A DNA stretch of 64,000 bases, taken from positions 46,105 to 110,104 of the forward strand of contig NZ_FZOR01000028.1 in the NCBI RefSeq assembly GCF_900188445.1, read 5' to 3'. Below the pieces are notes generated by a model. That model was not told where the DNA came from and made no database searches. It was given only the letters and a program-made list of their open reading frames with translations. Shown in pieces: positions 25,963 through 36,622 of the stretch (its first letter is position 1; the number at the start of each line of letters is the position of its first letter). Source of the DNA: Actinomadura meyerae. GTDB lineage: Bacteria > Actinomycetota > Actinomycetes > Streptosporangiales > Streptosporangiaceae. The position numbers and the translations under genes were made by a program.

Positions 25963-26762
25963 AGCGGCAGCCACAGGGCGAGGGTGAACTGCGACGGCTC
26001 CCAGCCCTGGAGCGCCGTGTGGCCCTGGCGGCAGCGGAACCGGGCGCCGTTGAAGGACACGACGTCGCCCGTCTTGTACGTTTCGCCCGCGCGCCACGTC
26101 CCGCCGGCGGTGGGCTCACCGGTCGCCGCGGGCGGGCGGCTGCTCGGCGGCGGCGCCGGTGCGGTCGGCGCCTGCGTCGTCGGGCTCGGCGCCGGTTCCG
26201 GCTCCGTGGTGGGCTCCGGCTGCGAACCGCCGCCGCCACCGTCGCCCCCGCCGCCGCCCACGTTGAGGTCTATGCAGCTGTAGAACGCGTTCGGGGTGTC
26301 GCCGATGTTCCACACGGCGAGGACGGTGCGCTTGCCCGGGAACTTGCTGAGGTCGACCTTGTGCGTGACGACGGCGTCGGGCTGCTGGTTGCCGCCGTCG
26401 AACGTGGCGACCTTGGTGTTTCCGATGAAGTACTCCCAGTTGGACGTGCGGTGCCGCGCCGTGAACACCCACCGGAAGTCGACGCTGGTGCCGACGGACG
26501 CGGCGGGCCAGTTCCGGCTCTCGTCGGCGAGGACGGCGAACTGGCTCAGCCCGCCGTCGCAGCTCTTGAGCCCCTTCGGGCCCTCGACGCTCTGCGGTTC
26601 GAACTGGATGGGGCCGCAGTCGGGGACGGCGCCCGTCGCGCACAGCGCCTGCCGGCTCGGGGGAGCCGAGACGTAGCCGTGCGCCGAGGCGGGGGCGGCG
26701 ACGAGCACCGGCGCCGCGACGGCCGCCGCGGCGGCGAGGGGGTAGGCGACGGACCTGCGCAT
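25959..26762 (-). CDS. AA10 lytic polysaccharide monooxygenase with chitin-binding module
   Basis: A 267-residue secreted copper enzyme that oxidatively cleaves chitin or cellulose. Signal peptide residues 1-27 end SAASAHG-like (PASA|HGYV), placing His28 as mature residue 1, the copper-brace histidine. The second brace His is in FTARHRTSNWEYF near residue 104, and NAFYSCIDLNV near the end of the domain provides the usual axial Phe. A Gly/Pro/Thr-rich linker follows, then a ~45-residue CBM5/12-type module (WRAGETYKTGDVVSFNGARF, RCRQGHTALQGWEPSQF). ATG at 26762 has GGAGGAG six bases upstream. DUF305 lipoprotein follows with GTGA overlap. Substrate not certain; the module favours chitin. Confidence 0.93.
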   Translation of the reverse strand: MRRSVAYPLAAAAAVAAPVLVAAPASAHGYVSAPPSRQALCATGAVPDCGPIQFEPQSVEGPKGLKSCDGGLSQFAVLADESRNWPAASVGTSVDFRWVFTARHRTSNWEYFIGNTKVATFDGGNQQPDAVVTHKVDLSKFPGKRTVLAVWNIGDTPNAFYSCIDLNVGGGGGDGGGGGSQPEPTTEPEPAPSPTTQAPTAPAPPPSSRPPAATGEPTAGGTWRAGETYKTGDVVSFNGARFRCRQGHTALQGWEPSQFTLALWLPL

Positions 26763-26923
26763 GAGGAACTCCTCCAACGGTCGTCCGCGGCCGCCGGATT
26801 TCGGCGTGCCGCAATGCCGTCGGACGCTAGCGGGGGAATCCCTAAAGAAACTTTAATAATTCTCGAAGGGACCGTGAAGGTGCCTCCCACCGCAGGTCAC
26901 GGGCCCGCACGCTGGAGACGCGA

Positions 26924-26952
26924 ACGGGCCGGCGCGGTGTGCGCCGGCCCGT
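26924..26952. terminator. Terminator after clpB
   Basis: ACGGGCCGGCGC (26924-26935) and GCGCCGGCCCGT (26941-26952) make a perfect 12-pair stem with a five-base loop, directly past the minus-strand clpB stop at 26980. Confidence 0.8.
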
Positions 26953-26979
26953 CGAGACCCGTGCCCGGGGGAGTGACCG

Positions 26980-29577
<2,598 letters not shown>

Positions 29578-29605
29578 CGTCCCCAGTCCCCGTGGAAAGA
29601 AGTCC

Positions 29606-30049
29606 TCATTCGGAGTTGCGCTCGCGCCAGACCACGACGCTCGTGTGCCTGATCGGCACCAGGTCGGAGCCGGGCGCGCCCGGCTCCCCGTGCCGCCGCT
29701 GCTGCGCCAGCCGCGCCGCGACGGACCGGGTCGATTCCAGTTCGTTCGCGAGCTCCTCCAGCGCCGCGTGCGCCTTCGCGAGCTCCTCCCGGAGCCGCAC
29801 GTTGTCGCGCTGCAGCTCCAGGATGTGCTTGATGCCGGACAGGTTGATGCCCTCCTCCTGGGAGAGCCGCTGGATCTCGCGCAGCAGCACGATGTCGCGC
29901 ATCGAGTAGCGGCGCCCCCGGCCGGCCGTGCGGCCGGGGGACACCAGCCCCATCCGGTCGTAGGTGCGCAGCGTCTGCGGGTGCAGCCCCGACAGCTGCG
30001 CCGCCACCGAGATCACGTAGACCGGAGTGTCGTCACCGAACGGGTCCAT
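29606..30049 (-). CDS. hspR: HspR, MerR-type heat-shock repressor
   Basis: A 147-residue repressor. The MerR-type helix-turn-helix is VYVISVAAQLSGLHPQTLRT with YDRMGLVSPGRTAGRGRRYS (residues 10-52), then a coiled coil (ELQRDNVRLREELAKAHAAL) used for dimerisation. Known HspR binds HAIR sequences and uses DnaK as corepressor, giving feedback on chaperone level. A HAIR site lies before dnaK at 33933-33953, so this operon is self-controlled. ATG at 30049 is four bases past the dnaJ stop. The C-terminal ~40 residues are polar and variable. Confidence 0.95.
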   Translation of the reverse strand: MDPFGDDTPVYVISVAAQLSGLHPQTLRTYDRMGLVSPGRTAGRGRRYSMRDIVLLREIQRLSQEEGINLSGIKHILELQRDNVRLREELAKAHAALEELANELESTRSVAARLAQQRRHGEPGAPGSDLVPIRHTSVVVWRERNSE

Positions 30050-30053
30050 CGCT

Positions 30054-31226
30054 TCACTCCTGTCTGGCCTGCTGCAGGATGTCGGCGCGGAGCTCCTCGC
30101 CGCCGCCCGCCTCCCGGAGCTTGGCCAGCGCCTCGCGGGACTGCTCGTCCAGCTTCTGCGGGACGTGCACGTCGACGGTGACGAGCAGGTCGCCCTTCGT
30201 GCCGTCGCGGCGGGTCGCGCCGCGGCCCTTCACGCGGAACTTGCGGCCGTTGGGCGTGCCCTCCGGCAGCTTCAGCGTGACGGGCTGGCCCTGGAACGTC
30301 GGGACGCGGATCTCGCCGCCCAGCGCCGCCTCGGGGAACGTCACCGGGATCGTCAGGGTGAGGTTGTCGCCGCTGCGGCCGAACACCGGGTGCGGGAGCA
30401 CCTTGATGTTCACGTACAGGTCGCCGGCCGGGCCGCCGTTCTCGCCCGGGGCGCCCTTGCCCTTCAGCCGGATCTTCTGGCCGTCGGCGACGCCCGCCGG
30501 GATGCGGGCCTGGATCGTCCGGGTGCCGGTCGCGCGGCCGCTGCCGTGGCAGACCGGGCACGGGTCGTCGACGACGAGGCCCCGGCCGCGGCACTCGTGG
30601 CACGGCTCCTGGAAGCCGAAGTTGCCGAGGTTGCGGGTCTCGTGCCCGGTGCCCTCGCAGTTCGGGCACACCCGCGGCACGGTGCCGGCCTTGGCGCCCG
30701 TGCCCCGGCACGCCTCGCAGCCCGCCTCGCTGGTCAGCTTGATCGGGACGGTCACGCCGTTCATCGCGCGGCCGAACGACAGCGTCACCTCGGTCTCCAC
30801 GTCCGCGCCGCGCCGCGCGCGCCGCGTCGTCCCCCCCGTGGTGCGGGTGCCGCCGCCGCGGCCGAACAGGCCGCCGAACAGGTCCCCGATGCGCTCGCCG
30901 GCGCCGCCCTGCGTCCCGGTGCCGCCCTGGCCGAACAGGTCGCCGAGGTCGAACCCGAACCCGCCGCCCTGCTGGCCGCCGCGGAACCCGCCCGGCATCG
31001 ACCGGACGGCGTCGTACTCCTTGCGGCGCTTCGTGTCCGAGAGCACGTCGTAGGCCTCGGAGACCTCCTTGAAGCGCTCCTCGGCCTCCGCGTCGCCCTT
31101 GTTGGCGTCCGGGTGGTACTTGCGCGCCAGCTTCCGGTATGACTTCTTGATCTCCTCCTGCGAGGCCGTCTTCGCCACACCGAGGACCTTGTAGTAGTCC
31201 TTCTCCAGGTAGTCCTTGGTGCTCAC
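30054..31226 (-). CDS. dnaJ: DnaJ chaperone
   Basis: A 390-residue type I J-protein that stimulates DnaK ATPase and delivers clients. J domain with HPD near residues 10-75 (KLARKYHPDANKGDAEAEER), Gly/Phe-rich region, then four zinc-binding CxxCxGxG repeats: CEACRGTG, CPNCEGTG, CHECRGRG and CPVCHGSG. The C-terminal client-binding domain follows. GTG at 31226 opens VSTKDYLEKDYYKVLGV as in other actinobacteria; an upstream GTG would add a non-homologous stretch. It sits between grpE (88-base gap with a hairpin) and hspR (4-base gap). Confidence 0.96.
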   Translation of the reverse strand: MSTKDYLEKDYYKVLGVAKTASQEEIKKSYRKLARKYHPDANKGDAEAEERFKEVSEAYDVLSDTKRRKEYDAVRSMPGGFRGGQQGGGFGFDLGDLFGQGGTGTQGGAGERIGDLFGGLFGRGGGTRTTGGTTRRARRGADVETEVTLSFGRAMNGVTVPIKLTSEAGCEACRGTGAKAGTVPRVCPNCEGTGHETRNLGNFGFQEPCHECRGRGLVVDDPCPVCHGSGRATGTRTIQARIPAGVADGQKIRLKGKGAPGENGGPAGDLYVNIKVLPHPVFGRSGDNLTLTIPVTFPEAALGGEIRVPTFQGQPVTLKLPEGTPNGRKFRVKGRGATRRDGTKGDLLVTVDVHVPQKLDEQSREALAKLREAGGGEELRADILQQARQE

Positions 31227-31277
31227 GGCGCCCCGCCTTCCGCTATCGCCACTTGCCACATGTCCTCACGCCCCGGC

Positions 31278-31307
31278 CGGGCCCGCCCCCCGGAGGAGGC
31301 GGGCCCG
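31278..31307 (-). promoter_or_regulatory. Intra-operon hairpin between grpE and dnaJ
   Basis: CGGGCCCGCC (31278-31287) and GGCGGGCCCG (31298-31307) form a perfect 10-pair stem in the only sizeable gap of the operon. It could attenuate or mark a processing or stability boundary that lowers dnaJ and downstream expression relative to dnaK. Confidence 0.55.
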
Positions 31308-31314
31308 CGCGGGC

Positions 31315-31965
31315 TCATTCGCCGTCGTCGCCCGGCCGCTCGCCGGACTCGCCGGTGCCGGCGTCCGGGCCGGCGTCCGGGTCGGGGTCGGCCACCGCGA
31401 CCCGCGCCGGGCGCAGGATCCGCTCGCCGATCCGGTACCCGGGCTGGAGGACGTCGACGACGCTCGTCTCGGTCACCTCCGCCGAGAGCGAGTGCATCAG
31501 CGCCTCGTGCACGGTCGGGTCGAAGGGCTCGCCCTTCTCCCCGTACCGCTCCAGGCCGAGCTTGCCCGTGACCGCCTCCAGGCTCTCCGCGACGGACTTG
31601 AACCCGCCGGTGAGCTCGTCGTGGTCGCGGGCGCGGCCGATGTCGTCCAGCACGGGGAGCAGCTCGGACAGCACCTGCCCGAGGGCCTGCTCGCGGACCG
31701 CGACCCGGTCGCGCTCGACCCGCTTGCGGTAGTTGTCGTACTCCGCCTTCAGCCGCTGCAGGTCGGCGAGCCGCTCCGCGAGCTGGGTCTTGACCGAGGA
31801 CAGCTCCTCGTCGGAGACCTTTCCAGCGCCCCCGTCGGCCGCGGCCTCGGGGGCGGGCTGGTTCTCCGCCCGCTCCCGGACCTCGCCCGTCTCGGGGTCG
31901 ATGCGCCGCTTGTCGCGGATCACCGGGCCCTCCTTCTCCTCGTCCTCACCGGGGGAGGACGTCAC
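31315..31965 (-). CDS. grpE: GrpE nucleotide exchange factor
   Basis: A 216-residue cochaperone that releases ADP from DnaK. A charged, poorly conserved N-terminus leads to the long dimerisation helix (SSVKTQLAERLADLQRLKAE YDN near 78-100, split here only for length), then the C-terminal beta wing with DPTVHEALMHSLSAEVTETS and VLQPGYRIGERILRPARVAV. GTG at 31965 shares GTGA with the dnaK stop, so it is translationally coupled to dnaK. The acidic Pro/Asp tail after residue ~200 is typical for actinobacteria. Confidence 0.95.
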   Translation of the reverse strand: MTSSPGEDEEKEGPVIRDKRRIDPETGEVRERAENQPAPEAAADGGAGKVSDEELSSVKTQLAERLADLQRLKAEYDNYRKRVERDRVAVREQALGQVLSELLPVLDDIGRARDHDELTGGFKSVAESLEAVTGKLGLERYGEKGEPFDPTVHEALMHSLSAEVTETSVVDVLQPGYRIGERILRPARVAVADPDPDAGPDAGTGESGERPGDDGE

Positions 31966-33818
31966 GATGCATCACCCTTCTTGTCCTCGTCCACGATCTC
32001 GGCGTCGACGACCTCGTCGTCCTGCGGGCCCTGCGCGTCGGCCGTCGGGCCGTGGTCCTCGGCGCCGGGCTGGCCGCCCTCCGGGTTCTGCGCGTACATC
32101 GCCGCGCCCATCTTCTGGGAGACCTGCGCGAGCTTCTCGGCGCTGCCCTTGATCGCCTCGACGTCGGTGCCCTCCAGGGCCTTCTTGACCTCGGCGACCG
32201 CGTCGTTGACCTCGGTCTTCAGGTCCGCGGGGACCTTGTCGTCGTTCTCCCGCAGGAACTTCTCGGTCGAGTACGCGAGGGTGTCGGCCTGGTTGCGGAC
32301 CTCGGCCTCCTCCTTGCGCTTGCGGTCCTCCTCGGCGTACTGCTCGGCGTCCCGGACCATCTGCTCGATGTCCTCCTTCGGCAGCGCGCTGCCGCCGGTG
32401 ATGACCATCGACTGCTCGCGTCCGGTGCCCTGGTCCTTCGCGCTGACGTTCACGATGCCGTTCGCGTCGATGTCGAAGGTGACCTCGATCTGCGGGACGC
32501 CGCGCGGCGCCGGGGGCAGACCGGTGAGCTGGAAGGTGCCGAGCTTCTTGTTGCGCGCGGCGATCTCGCGCTCGCCCTGGTAGACCTGGATCTCCACGGA
32601 CGGCTGGTTGTCGTCGGCGGTGGTGAACGTCTCCGACCGCTTGGTCGGGATCGTGGTGTTCCGCTCGATGATCTTGGTGAAGATGCCGCCCTTGGTCTCG
32701 ATGCCGAGGCTCAGCGGGGTCACGTCCAGCAGCAGGACGTCCTTGACCTCGCCCTTGAGCACGCCGGCCTGGAGGCTGGCGCCGATCGCGACGACCTCGT
32801 CCGGGTTGACGCCCTTGTTCGGCTCCTTGCCGCCGGTCAGCTCCTTGACCAGCTCGGACACCGCGGGCATCCGGGTCGACCCGCCGACCAGCACCACCTG
32901 GTCGATCTTGTCGACGGTGATGCCGGCGTCCTTCAGCACCGACTGGAACGGCGCCTTGGTCCGGTCGAGCAGGTCGGAGGTCATCCGCTGGAACTCGGCC
33001 CGGGTGAGCTTCTCGTCCAGGTGCAGCGGGCCCTCGGCCGACGCGGTGATGTACGGCAGGTTGATCTGCGTCTCGGACGAGCCGGACAGCTCGATCTTCG
33101 CCTTCTCCGCGGCCTCGCGGAGCCGCTGGAGCGCCATCTTGTCCTTGGACAGGTCGACGCCGTTGGCGTTCTTGAACTTCTCGACCAGCCAGTCGACGAC
33201 CTTGTTGTCCCAGTCGTCGCCGCCGAGGTGGTTGTCACCGCTGGTGGCCTTGACCTCGACCACGCCGTCGCCGACCTCCAGCAGGGAGACGTCGAAGGTG
33301 CCGCCACCGAGGTCGAAGACCAGGATGGTGGCCTCCTTCTCCTTCTCCAGGTGGTAGGCCAGCGCCGCCGAGGTCGGCTCGTTGATGATCCGCAGGACGT
33401 TCAGGCCCGCGATCTGGCCGGCCTCCTTGGTGGCCTGCCGCTGGTGGTCGGAGAAGTACGCGGGCACCGTGATGACCGCGTCGGTCACGGTCTCGCCCAG
33501 GTACGCCTCGGCGTCCCGCTTCAGCTTCTGCAGCACGAACGCGCTGATCTGCTGCGGGTTGAAGTCCTTGTCGTCGATCTTGGTCTTCCAGTCGGTGCCC
33601 ATCTCGCGCTTGACCGACCGGATGGTCCGGTCCACGTTGGTCACCGCCTGGCGCTTGGCGACCTCGCCGACCAGCACCTCTCCGTTCTTGGCGAAGGCGA
33701 CGACGGACGGCGTGGTCCGCGACCCCTCCGCGTTCGCGATGACGGTGGGCTCGCCGCCCTCCAGGATCGCGACGACCGAGTTGGTCGTCCCGAGGTCGAT
33801 GCCGACCGCACGTGCCAT
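31962..33818 (-). CDS. dnaK: DnaK (Hsp70)
   Basis: A 618-residue Hsp70. ATPase signature blocks are VGIDLGTTNSVVAI at the N-terminus, ILVFDLGGGTFDVSLLEV and VVLVGGSTRMPAVSELV; the substrate domain has DVTPLSLGIETKGG, and the acidic tail ends EIVDEDKKGDAS. ATG at 33818 has GGAGGAC seven bases upstream. It is the first gene of dnaK-grpE-dnaJ-hspR-clpB and lies 115 bases from the HAIR operator, so it is under HspR repression. It chaperones folding and serves as HspR corepressor in known systems. Confidence 0.98.
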   Translation of the reverse strand: MARAVGIDLGTTNSVVAILEGGEPTVIANAEGSRTTPSVVAFAKNGEVLVGEVAKRQAVTNVDRTIRSVKREMGTDWKTKIDDKDFNPQQISAFVLQKLKRDAEAYLGETVTDAVITVPAYFSDHQRQATKEAGQIAGLNVLRIINEPTSAALAYHLEKEKEATILVFDLGGGTFDVSLLEVGDGVVEVKATSGDNHLGGDDWDNKVVDWLVEKFKNANGVDLSKDKMALQRLREAAEKAKIELSGSSETQINLPYITASAEGPLHLDEKLTRAEFQRMTSDLLDRTKAPFQSVLKDAGITVDKIDQVVLVGGSTRMPAVSELVKELTGGKEPNKGVNPDEVVAIGASLQAGVLKGEVKDVLLLDVTPLSLGIETKGGIFTKIIERNTTIPTKRSETFTTADDNQPSVEIQVYQGEREIAARNKKLGTFQLTGLPPAPRGVPQIEVTFDIDANGIVNVSAKDQGTGREQSMVITGGSALPKEDIEQMVRDAEQYAEEDRKRKEEAEVRNQADTLAYSTEKFLRENDDKVPADLKTEVNDAVAEVKKALEGTDVEAIKGSAEKLAQVSQKMGAAMYAQNPEGGQPGAEDHGPTADAQGPQDDEVVDAEIVDEDKKGDAS

Positions 33819-33932
33819 GTTCTCGTCCTCCGTCGTTTCCGGTGTCAATCGCAGCCCCGGTCGCCCCCAGGGCGCGGCCGGTTCGTCTTTCCGTCGCCAG
33901 GTTGCCCGGACCGGCGCCCCCGTGTCAAATGA

Positions 33933-33953
33933 CTTGAGTCGGCCCGGCTCAAC
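33933..33953. promoter_or_regulatory. HAIR operator for HspR
   Basis: CTTGAGT-CGGCCCG-GCTCAAC matches the HAIR consensus CTTGAGT-N7-ACTCAAG in all but two right-arm positions (A to G, final G to C). Spacing of seven is exact. It lies 115 bases before the dnaK start. No other HAIR site was seen near clpB, consistent with clpB being in this operon. Confidence 0.85.
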
Positions 33954-34092
33954 TTTGCTGACGACCTCTACAACAGGACGAGTGAGCCGCCTATTCCGGT
34001 TCCCGGCACGGCTTCCGGGATGCGAAGTTCGCCCGGCCGGAGGAGGGCCGGGCGGGACCCGTCCTCCGCGAGAAGGACGTGCCGTGCACCGC

Positions 34093-34767
34093 TCAGAGGG
34101 GGTCGGGGCGGCGGCCCGGGACGACGATGCCGTGCTCGTAGGCCAGCACGACGGCCTGGACGCGGTCGCGGAGGTGGAGCTTGGCGAACACGCTGCCGAT
34201 GTGGCTCTTCACCGTGGCCTCGGTGACGACCAGCCGCGCGGCGATCTCCTGGTTCGACAGGCCCTGCGCGACGAGCAGGAGCATCTCGCGCTCGCGGGGG
34301 GTCAGTGCGGCCAGCAGGTCCGGCGCGGGCCGGACGGGGTCGGCGCGGCCCGCGTAGTCCTCGATCAGGCGGCGGGTGATCGACGGGGACAGCAGCGCCT
34401 CGCCCTCGTGGACGACGCGGATCGCCTCCAGCAACCGCTCGCGCGGCGCGTCCTTCAGCAGGAATCCCGACGCCCCGGCCCGCAGCGCGCCGAACACGTA
34501 CTCGTCGAGGTCGTAGGTGGTGAGGATCAGCACGCGCGGCGCCCCGTCGGCGGAGGTGAGGCGGGCGGTGGCCTCTATGCCGTCCATGCGGGGCATCCGG
34601 ACGTCCATCAGCACGACGTCGGGCCGCAGCTCGGCCGCCCGCGCGACGGCCTCGCGGCCGTCCGCCGCCTCGCCGACGACCTCCAGTTCGGGACGCGTCT
34701 GGAGGAACAGCCGGAAGCCGATCCGGATCAGCTCCTGGTCGTCGGCGATCAGCACGCGGATCGTCAT
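34093..34767 (-). CDS. NarL/LuxR-type response regulator
   Basis: A 224-residue regulator. Receiver domain (residues 1-120): IRVLIADDQELIRIGF acidic pocket, phospho-acceptor Asp in PDVVLMDVRMPRMDG near residue 54, Thr/Lys switch positions in LILTTYD and GFLLKDAPRE. LuxR HTH: LTPREREMLLLVAQGLSNQE and IAARLVVTEATVKSHIGSVF. ATG at 34767 overlaps the kinase stop by ATGA. Last gene of a four-gene coupled operon ABC ATPase-permease-kinase-regulator, so it likely controls that exporter in response to a drug or envelope stress. Ligand not known. Confidence 0.94.
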   Translation of the reverse strand: MTIRVLIADDQELIRIGFRLFLQTRPELEVVGEAADGREAVARAAELRPDVVLMDVRMPRMDGIEATARLTSADGAPRVLILTTYDLDEYVFGALRAGASGFLLKDAPRERLLEAIRVVHEGEALLSPSITRRLIEDYAGRADPVRPAPDLLAALTPREREMLLLVAQGLSNQEIAARLVVTEATVKSHIGSVFAKLHLRDRVQAVVLAYEHGIVVPGRRPDPL

Positions 34768-35906
34768 GCCCGCTCCCCGACCGGGAGCCGCGCCGCGACG
34801 CGGAACCCGCCGCCGGGGGCCAGGCCCGCCTCCAGCTCGCCGCCGAGCACCGCGACCCGCTCCCGCATCCCCACCAGGCCGTGCCCACCGGGGCCTGCGG
34901 GCCCACCGGGGCCCGCGGGCTCGCCGGGCCCCTTCCCATCGTCGTGCACCCGCACCTCCAGATCGGCTCCGCCGTAGCTCAGCTCCACCGTGACCCTCGT
35001 CGCCTCGGCGTGCTTCAGCGCGTTGGTCAACGCCTCCTCGATGATCCGGTACGCGGACAGCTCCACCCCGCCCGGCAGCTCCGGCCGCTCCCCGGCGACC
35101 TCCAGCCGGACCGGCAGCCCCGCCGCGCGGTAGTCCGCGACCAGCTCGTCCAGGTCCGCGAGCGAGGGCTGCGGGCGCGTCTCCGCCGGGTCCTGCCCGC
35201 GCAGCACGACGAGGATCCGGCGCAGCTCCGCCAGGCTCTGCTCGGCGGTGGTCTCCACCCGCTCCAGGGTCCGCGCGGCCGCTCGCGGCTCGGTCTCCAG
35301 GACGTCGCGGGCGCCGCGGACCCCGATCAGCATCACCGTCACCGAGTGGGCGACGATGTCGTGCAGCTCGCGGGCGATCGCGCCGCGCTCCCGCTGCGCC
35401 GCGATCAGGTCGAGCTGCTCCCGTTCGCGTTCGAGGGTGGCGGCACGCTCCTCCACCGCCCGCACGTAGCGGCGGCGCGTCTGCAGGTAGGCGCCCAGCA
35501 TCCACGCCCCGACCGGCGCCGGCGGGGCGCTGATGCTGGCGGCGGCCAGGAACAGCACCACGGGCACCAGCACCGTCAGCGAGACCCGCCGCTCGCGTGT
35601 TTCAGCGAGTGACCACAGCGCGACCACGACCGGCGCTCCGCCGGGCGAGTACCCGTCGGCGGCCAGCGCGGCGGCCGACGCGACCGCCACGGCGACCACG
35701 GCGACCCCGAACCGGCGGCGGGCGAGCAGCGCCGCGCCGGTCAGGGCGGTCACCGCGATCGGCAGCGGCACGGCGCCGGTGCCGTCGTTGAACAGCAGGC
35801 TCACTTCCACGACCGTCGTGGTCAGCGCGAGCGCGATGTCGAACAGCACCGGGCGGTGCGCGGCCCGCAGGCCCCGCACCGCCCGGATCCTCCCCGCGAC
35901 GTTCAC
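34764..35906 (-). CDS. Membrane sensor histidine kinase (HisKA_3 type)
   Basis: A 380-residue kinase of the NarX/DesK-like class. About four to five membrane helices fill residues 15-135, with little extracytoplasmic sequence, so it may sense within the membrane or through the coupled ABC transporter. The H-box is RGAIARELHDIVAHSVTVML near residues 171-190 with the phospho-acceptor His; the ATPase has ELPGGVELSAYRIIEEALTN and GGHGLVGMRERVAVLGGELE. GTG at 35906 overlaps the permease stop (GTGA); the regulator follows by ATGA. The partner regulator is unambiguous. A Gly/Pro repeat (GPGEPAGPGGPAGPGG) lies near residue 335. Confidence 0.93.
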   Translation of the reverse strand: MNVAGRIRAVRGLRAAHRPVLFDIALALTTTVVEVSLLFNDGTGAVPLPIAVTALTGAALLARRRFGVAVVAVAVASAAALAADGYSPGGAPVVVALWSLAETRERRVSLTVLVPVVLFLAAASISAPPAPVGAWMLGAYLQTRRRYVRAVEERAATLEREREQLDLIAAQRERGAIARELHDIVAHSVTVMLIGVRGARDVLETEPRAAARTLERVETTAEQSLAELRRILVVLRGQDPAETRPQPSLADLDELVADYRAAGLPVRLEVAGERPELPGGVELSAYRIIEEALTNALKHAEATRVTVELSYGGADLEVRVHDDGKGPGEPAGPGGPAGPGGHGLVGMRERVAVLGGELEAGLAPGGGFRVAARLPVGERA

Positions 35907-36622
35907 GCCAGGTCGCGCCTTCGCTCGCACACGACCGCGACGAGGACCGCGAGGACCGTCCAGACCGCGAGCACCGCGCCCGCCTCCGTGGCCGTGAGCG
36001 TCGTGTTGTGGGTTCCGCCCGTCATGACGTTCGCCGCTCCGAACGGTGAGAGGTTCGCCTCCCGCTCCCACGCCCCGGCCACCACGGGCTGCACCACCAG
36101 GGCCAGGATCAGCATCGTCGCCGCCCCGGTGACCGGGCTGCGGATCAGCGCGCCGCACGCCGCGCCCAGCAGCGCCGACAGCACGAGCGCGGCGACGTTG
36201 CCCGCCACGACCTCGGCCACCTGGCCGGACGTGAGGTCCGGGCCGGGCTGGTCCGCGAGAAGCGGCAGCGCCACGCCGACCAGGACGGCGTTGACCAGCA
36301 GCGCCAGCCCGAGCCCGGTCAGCCCGTACGCCGCGATCCGCACCGCCAGGACGGTCCCGCGGCCGCGCCGGGCCACCAGCGCCGCGGGCGCGGCGGTCCG
36401 GTGCCGGTACTCGCCCGCCGCGCCGACCAGCCCCCACAGCAGGAGCAGGACGGGGAGCGCCGACAGCGCCTCCTTCTTCTCCGCCACCTCGTCGAGCGTG
36501 CCGGACGCCTCGGCGATGAGCACGGCGTACAGGGCGGAGAAGGCCGCCCCACCGGCCGCGAACCCCCACACGGCGCGGGTCGTCACCGACTTGAGCAGTT
36601 CCGCGCGAAGCAGGCCGGTCAT
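35903..36622 (-). CDS. ABC transporter permease (ABC-2-like)
   Basis: A 239-residue membrane protein with about six helices, starting MTGLLRAELLKSVTTRAVWG, the start seen in ABC-2/bacitracin-type exporter permeases. Helices include WGLVGAAGEYRHRTAAPAAL (with a conserved charged coupling loop), LGLALLVNAVLVGVALPLLA and AVLAVWTVLAVLVAVVCERR. It pairs with the ATPase upstream via ATGA overlap. Probably forms a homodimer that exports a small molecule or peptide, or provides resistance; substrate unknown. The kinase gene downstream overlaps it by four bases. Confidence 0.87.
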   Translation of the reverse strand: MTGLLRAELLKSVTTRAVWGFAAGGAAFSALYAVLIAEASGTLDEVAEKKEALSALPVLLLLWGLVGAAGEYRHRTAAPAALVARRGRGTVLAVRIAAYGLTGLGLALLVNAVLVGVALPLLADQPGPDLTSGQVAEVVAGNVAALVLSALLGAACGALIRSPVTGAATMLILALVVQPVVAGAWEREANLSPFGAANVMTGGTHNTTLTATEAGAVLAVWTVLAVLVAVVCERRRDLA

